A stretch of DNA of 64,000 bases from JAKFDK01 sp036676195 (GTDB lineage Bacteria > Bacillota > Sulfobacillia > Symbiobacteriales > ZC4RG38): NCBI GenBank assembly GCA_036676195.1, contig JAKFDK010000010.1, forward strand, positions 110,152-174,151, in the 5' to 3' direction. A program made the translations under genes and the position numbers. The notes under the pieces are model-generated. The model made no database searches. It saw only the letters and a program-made list of their open reading frames with translations, and was not told the origin of the DNA. Of the stretch, positions 18,201-24,686 are shown piece after piece (position 1 is the stretch's first letter; every line of letters begins with the position of its first letter).

Positions 18201-18797
18201 GCCTACGTGGGCAACATTCAGGGACGCTTGGCGCAGGTACTGGTACGGCTGGAGGATCAGTATGGCAACGTGGTGGCTGACCCGGATGTGACATTCACCA
18301 TTACCCGTACTGGTGGCGGTGGGGTTACGGCCGTGAATGGGGCCAGCAGCGCTTCCGGCCAGAATGGCTACTATACCTTTGGAATCTCGGTACAGACGCC
18401 CACAAGCGGGGTTACCGACACTTATGAAATTGTTGCGACCGGATCCGGGGTGGCGGCGGGCACTGTCACCGTCACCACGGTGAGTGGTACGCCTGGCAAG
18501 CCTACCATTCAGTCTCTGGCGGGCTCACCGTCGGGCGAGTTGGCCAAGGTGAAGGCGACAGATACCGATCTGCAGATTGGCATCGCCGCCCTCGGAATTA
18601 CGCCGGTCAAAGTCCTGGTCTATGTGGGAGGGTCGAAAGTTAAAGAGGTAGGCCCGGTCGACCTGTCTGCGGATGCGGTCATTTCCGTACCCCGCTCGGT
18701 GCTGCCGAACGGAACCAACTCATTGCAAATTGTCATCGATAACGGTTACCAGACCGGTCCGGCCTCGGATGCAAGGACCATCACGGTATACAACTAG
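15237..18797 (+). CDS. second SLH-domain surface protein, paralogue of the S-layer protein
   Basis: 1186 residues with signal peptide (LAGTLIIALVALFTGGAVQG) and three SLH segments (PITRAEMAKVLV, SGYVTGVHNLGLMGGYPDG, LRGDLFHLLARTW). The domain after them parallels the preceding protein: T-AP-LT, then an NDL-AVD-VGN segment before the repeats. This suggests an old tandem duplication. The body is Ig/Big-type beta domains. Residues about 800-825 are a Ser/Gly linker that splits the protein in two. The ATG at 15237 follows AGGAGGAGGA. Codon use is ordinary, unlike the neighbour upstream, so it is probably a minor surface protein or is made under other conditions. I found no convincing promoter in the 109 bases after the preceding terminator. 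Confidence 0.9.
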   Translation: MRRLRRSLAGTLIIALVALFTGGAVQGASRQPDDLVSAVKLLTQYKVVAGDPNGGLRLYDPITRAEMAKVLVAAMKKEHLALFFGNLQVFPDVTGHWASGYVTGVHNLGLMGGYPDGMFQPENRVTHAEAAVIMLRALGREAEGGSDWPRGPLAAVQRLGLTPVGADWRERASTPILRGDLFHLLARTWTLSQGDSKSLATKYWDTEAPQLTLSPLPAEVRTPEVTVQGRVAEAATVTVAGKSVTPDTSGGFSTTVQLQDGQNDLQVVAEDQVGNRAEKGFQVTYRAKRVSRLEIKPRNPQVNLGESISLSARAIDEQGNEMSNVNMIWSVDPAKAKFDAASGRLTTLATGEIPVTVTADGKSDRTTIAVPGQAARLAITPSRTVVAANGVSTVDLAIEVRDITGRRVPGASVPVVLSNGAGAVGRLDRTAVQTVDGQATVRLSSAGESVTGAVTVTASTAAGVTPLASASTVVTFESRRISGVLLQAQPDVMPFQYGRTVPVSATVVDQDKVAMPANMPVDVRLTSADTKVATVASGVLTIPYARKDTSGSGHGSIQITGRGTTTIGATASAGGVNLQVYAAEFAVKDVGPLARLQVDAGSGVVADGVSPISISVRRVDSNGVLNGTDPSIVTLTSNRSDVIISLISDTGGVAEFEARSSVAGSVTFTATAVGRSDIPVTSVSANFTESVTTSGWRIVLESTYSSIAADGATGSTIKATLKDGAGNSIVADQDLVLTLSTGSRMGTMVDSSITIPQGSAIATDTAWFQAGVEPGPAYISGRVTRGRTDIPVVSANLYLLSISSSSGSSGSSGSSSSGGSTNGPGYWQFITGSAGNLTSGQTAQFKLQVVDNLGNFDLGSHAFQVQVSVDGTPVTTPPDGMTVYLNGTSVNALYDGITEGASNDTNDAIVKTVNGEATIDVTWTGAGTITLKPVAAAATNNIQGPGGVIGNGASTSGFRVSEGRAVFKPASANRLSLAITPNLGGDSAAYVGNIQGRLAQVLVRLEDQYGNVVADPDVTFTITRTGGGGVTAVNGASSASGQNGYYTFGISVQTPTSGVTDTYEIVATGSGVAAGTVTVTTVSGTPGKPTIQSLAGSPSGELAKVKATDTDLQIGIAALGITPVKVLVYVGGSKVKEVGPVDLSADAVISVPRSVLPNGTNSLQIVIDNGYQTGPASDARTITVYN

Positions 18798-18819
18798 CGC
18801 AGTTTCCGGCATGCAGATC

Positions 18820-18849
18820 AGAAGCCGGGCCCTAATGGGCCTGGCTTCT
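18820..18849 (+). terminator. hairpin after the second SLH gene
   Basis: A 13-bp stem with one G-T pair (AGAAGCCGGGCCC at 18820-18832, partner at 18837-18849) and loop TAAT. There is no T-run after it, so it may be a stability hairpin or a weak terminator. Confidence 0.45.
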
Positions 18850-18945
18850 GCTGTGACAGAGCTACTTTTGGACCCAGATACATAGGCAGGGATATTGCAA
18901 ATACTACCGAATTCGTGAGGGGTGAAACGAGGAGGGAACGTGGCA

Positions 18946-21060
18946 GTGGCTTCAGCACGGGCAACAAAACGGGAAAAAGCAGAGAAACTCGGGCGGCAAT
19001 CGGCGGCATTAACGGCCAGCCGCCCCTGGCCTGATCGGGAACTGCCTCTGTGGCACTGGGCAGTATGGACACTCATTTCTCTGATGCTATTGGCTTCCTT
19101 CCTTCACAAGGGCTGGATCATGGACGTAGAATCCCGGTCCGGTATCGCCACCACAGCTATCGCTGTCAGCGCCCTGTACCTTTGGGTCAGGCCGGAACTA
19201 CCCTGGCGGGACTGGCGCTGGTGGGGGCTGCTTACCCTGGCAGCCATGCACCTGCTCAACCTCCCGCTGGTGGCCAATACCCATGCCGGACTGGCCGGCG
19301 CGGCCTACGCCGTGGTCGGCCTGATGCTGGCGTTGCTGGCACGAGGGCTGGGCGCGCGCCGGGGCAGTTTGTTCCTGTGGAACGCCATGCTCACAGTCAC
19401 CCTTGGGATCCTGCTGGGTCTGGGCCTGCTCGCCATGGTCGGGCTGTTCCCCTACAAGGATGCCGTCCTTTATGGTCGTCTGGCCTCGGTCTTGCAGTAT
19501 CCGAATACCACCGGGGCTCTGGCCCTGGTCTTCTGTGCTGCCGCTATGGGAACGGCAGAGCACGGCCGGTCATGGTCCTGGCGTGTTGCGCTGCTGCACC
19601 TCGGATTGCTGGCGTTCCTGCTGAGCGGTTCCCGGGGGGCACAGCTAGTGGCATTACCGGCATTGACCGGTCTGGTCCTCACCATGTACCGGCAGTTTCC
19701 CGGTGCTCCTTTGCTGGTGGGCTGGTCGGGGATCCTGTCTGTCGGCAGTCACCTGGCACTGATCAGGCTGGGCATTGGTGCGGCTGTCGTCGGCCCCGCC
19801 GCCTGGAACCCCCTGGGACTGTTGATAATAGTCGGCGGCGCAGTCCTCTCCTGGTTGGGTGCGGTGGGGCTGGAACGGTGGGCAGGCCGCCTGACGGCCA
19901 GACAGATTTGGCTCGGGGCAGCCGGGGTGGTGCTAACAGCCGGAGCAGGAGTCTGGCTCTCCCCCCTGGGTGACCGGATCAGGGTTGCGCTGACAGAGAC
20001 CGATGCGGGGAACCTGGGCCGCCTGATGCACTTGCAGGACGCCTGGCAGGTGGCATTGGCACATCCGCTGGGAGTGGGGTTTCTGGGCTGGCGCGCCTTA
20101 TATGCGCAGTTTCAGTCGGTGCCCTACACCATTAACATTCTGCACAGTCATCTCGCCGAAACCCTGGTTGAGATCGGTTTTCCAGGCATCGCCGGTCTGC
20201 TGGCAGTCTGGGTGACACTCACTCTGGTTTATATTCGGGCGGCACGCACGGCCCCTGCCGCAGAGATTCCCGCCCTGCACGGGGGTTTTTGGGGTTTATT
20301 GGCCCTGGGGCTGCACAGTTGGACCGACGTGGACCTGAATTACATTGCCCTGCTCTGGCTGGCGTATTGTGGCTGGGGCCTGTTGTATGGGGTGGCACGG
20401 CGGCTGGGGGACGGACCGTCGCCCACCCGCGCCAGCGCCTGGCAATGGGGTGGCATAGGCCTGTTGGCTGTGGCCGCGGTGGCGTTTCTGACCAGTGCCT
20501 GGTGGGGTAGCAGCAGCATGGCCGAGGCCGGGCAACTGGCCAGCCGCAAAGATTTGGGGCGTGCCGTGGAGTCGGTCCGGCGCGCCATGACACTGGCCCC
20601 CTGGGACCCAGACATTCACGAAGCTGCCTCCAGGTACTTGGGTCAGTGGGCGCAAAGCCATCCGGAAGCGCACGAGGAAGCCGAAAAAGCTCTGCTGAAG
20701 GCCGTTGCGCTGGATCCATACAATCCGGTCCGTCGCCATTCCCTTGGTATTCTGTTGGCTGGTCGCGGCCGGTTGCCGGAGGCCCGGGAAGCCCTTGTAA
20801 AGGCCACCCAACTGGCGCCCTGGCGGGGGCACTACTGGCAAACTCTGTTGGAGTTTCAGGTCCAGTTGGCCGAGAAATTTCAGGAGCGTGGTGACCAGAC
20901 TCAGGTCAGGTCGTATGCCCAGGCGGCTACGGCAACTATTGCCGAAATACAGACACGCCAGGCGGCTACGCATTCGCAACCAGGGGAATATCAGTTTCAA
21001 GTGGATGCCACAAGCCTGGAGCAGATCCAGCAACGCCTGGCCAAGCTCAAAATGCAGTAG
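18946..21060 (+). CDS. O-antigen-ligase-like (Wzy_C) membrane protein with C-terminal TPR repeats
   Basis: About 704 residues from the GTG at 18946, nine bases after GGAGGG; an upstream GTG at 18922 is less well placed. About a dozen hydrophobic segments occupy residues 35-530. The ligase signature region is the loop after LLSGSRGAQLVALPAL and the later HPLGVGFLGWRALYAQFQ and NILHSHLAETLVEIGFPGI. Family members transfer or polymerise undecaprenyl-linked glycans, or glycosylate proteins. Residues about 545-660 carry TPR-like repeats (AVESVRRAMTLAPWDP, AEKALLKAVALDPYNP, AREALVKATQLAPW), each ending in a P-rich turn, probably outside the membrane. Sitting directly behind two SLH proteins, it may glycosylate the S-layer; that is inference. 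Confidence 0.85.
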   Translation: MASARATKREKAEKLGRQSAALTASRPWPDRELPLWHWAVWTLISLMLLASFLHKGWIMDVESRSGIATTAIAVSALYLWVRPELPWRDWRWWGLLTLAAMHLLNLPLVANTHAGLAGAAYAVVGLMLALLARGLGARRGSLFLWNAMLTVTLGILLGLGLLAMVGLFPYKDAVLYGRLASVLQYPNTTGALALVFCAAAMGTAEHGRSWSWRVALLHLGLLAFLLSGSRGAQLVALPALTGLVLTMYRQFPGAPLLVGWSGILSVGSHLALIRLGIGAAVVGPAAWNPLGLLIIVGGAVLSWLGAVGLERWAGRLTARQIWLGAAGVVLTAGAGVWLSPLGDRIRVALTETDAGNLGRLMHLQDAWQVALAHPLGVGFLGWRALYAQFQSVPYTINILHSHLAETLVEIGFPGIAGLLAVWVTLTLVYIRAARTAPAAEIPALHGGFWGLLALGLHSWTDVDLNYIALLWLAYCGWGLLYGVARRLGDGPSPTRASAWQWGGIGLLAVAAVAFLTSAWWGSSSMAEAGQLASRKDLGRAVESVRRAMTLAPWDPDIHEAASRYLGQWAQSHPEAHEEAEKALLKAVALDPYNPVRRHSLGILLAGRGRLPEAREALVKATQLAPWRGHYWQTLLEFQVQLAEKFQERGDQTQVRSYAQAATATIAEIQTRQAATHSQPGEYQFQVDATSLEQIQQRLAKLKMQ

Positions 21061-21081
21061 TCCGCTATGCTTTGAACCATA

Positions 21082-21114
21082 AGGCGCCCGGTTCAGCGGG
21101 CGCCTGTTTCCTTT
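21082..21114 (+). terminator. intrinsic terminator after the O-antigen-ligase-like gene
   Basis: AGGCGCCCG (21082-21090) pairs with CGGGCGCCT (21097-21105), followed by GTTTCCTTT. Confidence 0.8.
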
Positions 21115-21160
21115 GCTACCCCCAATTTCCAGTCTTACATGGCAAATTCACCGCTCTATG

Positions 21161-21189
21161 TTTACTTTTCGCCCATTTTTACCTATAAT
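21161..21189 (+). promoter_or_regulatory. sigma-A-type promoter for the 178-aa gene, with a second -10 downstream
   Basis: TTTACT (21161-21166) and TATAAT (21184-21189) are 17 bases apart in an AT-rich patch. A second perfect TATAAT at 21209-21214 lacks a -35 at the right distance. Confidence 0.65.
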
Positions 21190-21246
21190 ATGTATGCAGA
21201 CCGAAAGTTATAATATTGTGGGGTTGGACGAAGGGGGCTTTGGGCG

Positions 21247-21783
21247 ATGCGCCGTTCCCTGCGGAAGATTGATACCCAGGAAGTAGGCCAATACGACGAG
21301 CAGGACCAGTTATTCACTGTGTTGTCCCTGGATGAAGCAAGGCAACGCCTGGTGGAGCAGGGCCTGGATCCTGCCAGTTATTGCTTTTTCACCTGGATGA
21401 GGGAAGGAATCCGCTATTACCGTGTGTGGGAAGACAAGAAGCTGAAGGCAGGGATCGTCAAGGCGGTTACGTTTGGCACGGTGGCTGCCCGCCTGAAGCG
21501 TGCCGACGCCGAGAAGCTGTACACGGTGAGCAAGCGCCATCGCTCCAGTGCATCAGACCTTCGTCTTGCCGTAGAGGATGGCGTGCTCCTCGTGCAGAAT
21601 GAAAATACCGGGGAAACGGTTGCTTCCATCAGCGTGCCGCTGGTGGGTGGCGATCTCCTTTATAATGACATCGGCAGTTCTGGCGCCTGGACGGCTGCAC
21701 AGGTTGCGCATTTTCTCAATGTCATCCTGGCACGTGGCCAATCTCCTGACAAAGCCTTCATGGAGGCCAGTGCCCTGCAGTAA
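21247..21783 (+). CDS. conserved-looking hypothetical protein, 178 aa
   Basis: I do not recognise this protein. The ATG at 21247 follows GAAGGGGGC by a workable distance, and a clear promoter precedes it, so it is very likely a real gene. It is soluble, with no signal peptide or membrane segment. The first half is charged and helical (LSLDEARQRLVEQGLDP), then an aromatic-rich stretch (CFFTWMREGIRYYRVW). The second half has short beta-like segments (LAVEDGVLLVQNENTGETVASISVPLVG, shown here in outline) and ends in a helix. Sense and codon use fit the neighbours. A hairpin separates it from the protease gene, which may be partly co-transcribed. Confidence 0.7.
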   Translation: MRRSLRKIDTQEVGQYDEQDQLFTVLSLDEARQRLVEQGLDPASYCFFTWMREGIRYYRVWEDKKLKAGIVKAVTFGTVAARLKRADAEKLYTVSKRHRSSASDLRLAVEDGVLLVQNENTGETVASISVPLVGGDLLYNDIGSSGAWTAAQVAHFLNVILARGQSPDKAFMEASALQ

Positions 21784-21817
21784 ACACTGGTAACGTGATG
21801 CAACAGAGGGGGAAATC

Positions 21818-21843
21818 GGGGTCAGGAAAAGCTTCCTGACCCC
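21818..21843 (+). terminator. hairpin between the 178-aa gene and the S41 protease gene
   Basis: GGGGTCAGGAA (21818-21828) and TTCCTGACCCC (21833-21843) form an 11-bp perfect stem with loop AAGC. Only AATTT follows, so read-through into the protease gene is likely. Confidence 0.55.
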
Positions 21844-21868
21844 CAATTTGCTGTTGGGAGGAACACGC

Positions 21869-23275
21869 ATGTCTCTGCGCCGGCGTCTTGCCCTGCTGGC
21901 CACGTTGCTGGTCCTGGTGCTGACTGTGGCCGTACCTTTACAGGCCCAAGAGTCCCTGTCAGATCTGCGGGCGAAGCTGGACCAGATCATCAGCCTGGTC
22001 GAGGCCAACCACAAGGATCCGGTTGACACGGAGAAGTTGTACCGCGGTGCCATTGACGGTGCCCTGAAAGAACTGAACGACCCCTACACCTCTTATTTTA
22101 ACCCCGAGGAATTCAAGGAATTTAATAATAGCATCGAAGGGTCGTTTAGTGGAATCGGCATCTATATAGATCAACTGAGCAAGTATATTACAGTCGTTGC
22201 TCCGATCAAAGGCAGCCCGGCGGAAGCAGCCGGACTGCGGGCCGGTGACCGTCTGCTGGAGGCAGACGACCAGAGCCTGGTCGGGGTTCCTACTGATGTG
22301 GCTGCCAAGCTGATTCGCGGGCCGGTCGGCACCACCGTGACCCTGAAGGTAGAGCGCCCGGGCACCGGCAAGGTGTTCGAAGTGCAGGTCGTACGGGCGG
22401 ACATCACCATTCCGGTGGTGGAATCCGAGATGCTGACCGGCAATATTGGTTACCTGAGGCTCTACTCGTTCAGCGATGACGCTGGCTCACGCTTTGGTCA
22501 GGCTGTGCGGAATCTGTCGGCTGTGGGGGCCCGGGGACTTATCATTGACCTGCGCGATAATCCCGGTGGCTATCTGAATGCAGCCGTTGATATTGCCAGC
22601 TATTTCGTGCCCAAGGGTGAGACGGTGCTGCAAACGGTCGGACAGGGCGGCACCAGGGAAGTGGAAGTTTCCGCGGGCCATTCTCCGGTGGAATTACCTA
22701 CTGTTGTCCTTGTTAACAAGGGGAGTGCTTCGGCCTCAGAGATCGTGGCTGGTGCTTTGCAGGACTACGGTGTGGCGCAACTGGTTGGTGAAACTACCTT
22801 TGGCAAGGGTACTGTGCAGTCGCTCCTGACCCTGGCAGATGGCAGCGTTCTCAAGGTTACCATTGCCGAATACCTCACGCCGCAGGGCCGCCAGGTGGAC
22901 CAGACCGGCCTCGCCCCAGATGTCCTCATCAGTGCCGATCCGGTCAGTCCGGAGCGCACTCAGGAGATTAATGTTCACCAGACCCTGCTCTGGAGCCATG
23001 TGGGTCTTGACGTACTGGCCGTGCAGCAGCGCCTGAACGACCTCGGTTACCGGGCGGGGCCGGAAAACGGTTACTTTGGTGGTGCCCTGCGCATTGCCGT
23101 GGAGCAGTTTCAAAAGGACCACAGCCTGTCTGTGACCGGTATGGCGGAGCAGCAGACGCTCACCGCACTGAACGAAGCAGTGGCCGAGTGGGTCACCCAG
23201 ATCCGCCAACGCGATGTCCAGAAGGAGCGGGCAGTGGAGTTGATGCAGGACCTGATTTCCAACTCCGGACGGTAA
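21869..23275 (+). CDS. C-terminal processing peptidase (S41 family) with PDZ and peptidoglycan-binding domains
   Basis: 468 residues from the ATG at 21869, preceded by GGGAGGAA. A signal peptide (LALLATLLVLVLTVAVPLQAQ) sends it out of the cell. A PDZ domain spans about residues 95-165 (GIGIYI to VTLKVERPG). The S41 core follows, with GLIIDLRDNPGG at 223-234, the catalytic serine at 288 (in SASASEIVAGAL) and the lysine 25 residues later at 313 (FGKGTVQ), the spacing of the Ser-Lys dyad in Prc/CtpA. Residues about 370-430 are a PG_binding_1 domain (VQQRLNDLGYRAG, FQKDHSLSVTG), which would hold it at the cell wall. The order matches CtpA/CtpB of Firmicutes, some of which act in sporulation signalling. 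The next gene starts 15 bases downstream. Confidence 0.93.
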   Translation: MSLRRRLALLATLLVLVLTVAVPLQAQESLSDLRAKLDQIISLVEANHKDPVDTEKLYRGAIDGALKELNDPYTSYFNPEEFKEFNNSIEGSFSGIGIYIDQLSKYITVVAPIKGSPAEAAGLRAGDRLLEADDQSLVGVPTDVAAKLIRGPVGTTVTLKVERPGTGKVFEVQVVRADITIPVVESEMLTGNIGYLRLYSFSDDAGSRFGQAVRNLSAVGARGLIIDLRDNPGGYLNAAVDIASYFVPKGETVLQTVGQGGTREVEVSAGHSPVELPTVVLVNKGSASASEIVAGALQDYGVAQLVGETTFGKGTVQSLLTLADGSVLKVTIAEYLTPQGRQVDQTGLAPDVLISADPVSPERTQEINVHQTLLWSHVGLDVLAVQQRLNDLGYRAGPENGYFGGALRIAVEQFQKDHSLSVTGMAEQQTLTALNEAVAEWVTQIRQRDVQKERAVELMQDLISNSGR

Positions 23276-23290
23276 GGGGAGGCACCCCCG

Positions 23291-24424
23291 GTGCGGCGTT
23301 GCACTTGGGCACTGGCGCTCCTGGTCAGCATGTTGCTGCCGGCCCGTTCGCTCTGGGCCGGCGCTCAGGAGCTAGACGCGATCCACCGCCAGCGCTCCGA
23401 CTACGCAGGGCAGGCCCACACCATTGAGAAGGAACACGAGCAGGTGTTGACCGAACTGTTTGCCGCCAACCGGCAGATGCAGGAGGTCCAACAGCAAGTC
23501 ACCCGGCTGGAGGGCCAGATCGACACCACTGAAGTTGCCCTGGCTGAGCTCCAACTTGAGGCAGAAGCCCTGCAGGCCCACCACCAGGCAGCGCTCAGAC
23601 AGTTCGGAGCACGGGTTCGTTTCATGTATGAGGAAGGCTCGGGGGCGTTTCTGGCCGTCTTGCTGGCCAGCACCGACCTGACGGATTTCCTCATTCGTCT
23701 GGACCTGTTGCAGCTTGTCCTGAAACAGGACGCTCATCTGGTGTCTGAGATTCGCATGCTCAAGGGGCATGTGGCCGCCCAACAGGTGAAGGTTGACGCT
23801 GAACGGGCCGCGCTGGTGTCCATGCGGGGCACCCTGCTTGACCAGCAAACCGAGCTTGCTCGGATTGTAGCGGCACGGGAGGCCCGCCTGGCGTTGCTGG
23901 CCGGGCAGCGTAGCAATGTTGAGTTGGCCCTGCAACAGCTCGAATCGCTCTGGGAACAGAAAGCCCGTCCTGTGCTGGCTGCCTTTGGCGATGCTTACCA
24001 CGGTCTGGCCGTCAACCTCTCCAACTTGACCCCCGATGCCTTCAGCCTGAATGGTTTCCCACCCAAAGCCACGGTCATGCTTTCAGACGCCACCCTGACC
24101 AATTTCTTCAGGTCCTTTCCGACAATGGTGGGTTTGAACCTACAAGTTCTGCCCGGACGGGTCGACCTGGTTGGTGATTTTTCTGGCGTACCCCTGGAGA
24201 TCAGCGGTCTGTTTGAGATTACCGGTCAGGCCACGATTGGCTACCGGCCCAGAGCGGTTCGCTTTTTTGGGGTCCCCATCCCCCCGGCGGTAATTCAGGA
24301 TCTGGTGGGGGCAGGCCGCCTGGAAATTGATCTGGCAGCCCTGGCGGCGCCCGCACAGGTGAAGCTGCAGAAGATCCGGATGGAAGAAGGCCGGTTATTT
24401 GTTGAAGGGACTCTTGGCATGTAG
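23291..24424 (+). CDS. secreted coiled-coil protein, CwlO/PcsB N-terminal-like
   Basis: 377 residues from the GTG at 23291, eight bases after AAGGGGAGG. A signal peptide (WALALLVSMLLPARSLWAG) is followed by a long coiled coil, about residues 27-220, with heptads such as VQQQVTRLEGQI and ALAELQLEAEALQAH. Within it, VRFMYEEGSGAFLAVLLASTDLTDFLIR is the junction found in the N-terminal domain of CwlO- and PcsB-type peptidoglycan hydrolases, where such coiled coils contact FtsEX. No NlpC/P60 or other hydrolase domain follows; the last 150 residues are a beta-rich domain with an LmeA-like feel (LQVLPGRVDLVGDF, PLEISGLFEITG). It may regulate a hydrolase, and being next to the S41 protease suggests it is a substrate or partner. 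That link is inference. Confidence 0.78.
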   Translation: MRRCTWALALLVSMLLPARSLWAGAQELDAIHRQRSDYAGQAHTIEKEHEQVLTELFAANRQMQEVQQQVTRLEGQIDTTEVALAELQLEAEALQAHHQAALRQFGARVRFMYEEGSGAFLAVLLASTDLTDFLIRLDLLQLVLKQDAHLVSEIRMLKGHVAAQQVKVDAERAALVSMRGTLLDQQTELARIVAAREARLALLAGQRSNVELALQQLESLWEQKARPVLAAFGDAYHGLAVNLSNLTPDAFSLNGFPPKATVMLSDATLTNFFRSFPTMVGLNLQVLPGRVDLVGDFSGVPLEISGLFEITGQATIGYRPRAVRFFGVPIPPAVIQDLVGAGRLEIDLAALAAPAQVKLQKIRMEEGRLFVEGTLGM

Positions 24425-24427
24425 AAG

Positions 24428-24454
24428 CCGCCGGGGACAATTCCCCGGCGGTTT
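24428..24454 (+). terminator. intrinsic terminator after the coiled-coil gene
   Basis: CCGCCGGGG (24428-24436) pairs with CCCCGGCGG (24443-24451), then TTTCGTGTCTTT. Confidence 0.75.
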
Positions 24455-24542
24455 CGTGTCTTTACTATCGGTCACTGCTATGCAAGGGGCGGCAGCACCA
24501 CATAAAGATTTTGTTGCGTATATACTGATAGGGACCATACCA

Positions 24543-24640
24543 AATGGCGGTTTAAACCGTCATTAAAGGTACAAGGAGATATACCTCGTACCAGCGAACC
24601 GTATACTGCTTTACTAGTGTAGACCTAAATTAATTTGGTC
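24543..24640. promoter_or_regulatory. cluster of inverted repeats upstream of the FtsH-like gene, possible operators
   Basis: Three inverted repeats lie within 100 bases. The first, 24543-24564, is a 22-base palindrome with a single G-T mismatch centred on TTTAAA. The second, 24568-24592, has GGTAC and GTACC arms plus an AGG/CCT inner pair. The third, 24622-24640, has GACC and GGTC arms around AAATTAATTT. The patch is AT-rich against a GC-rich background. I saw TATACT boxes at 24521 and 24602 but no matching -35. Confidence 0.5.
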
Positions 24641-24686
24641 AGTAACCCCACCGTCCTACGTAAAGTGAACAAAGGGGGGCTCAGGC

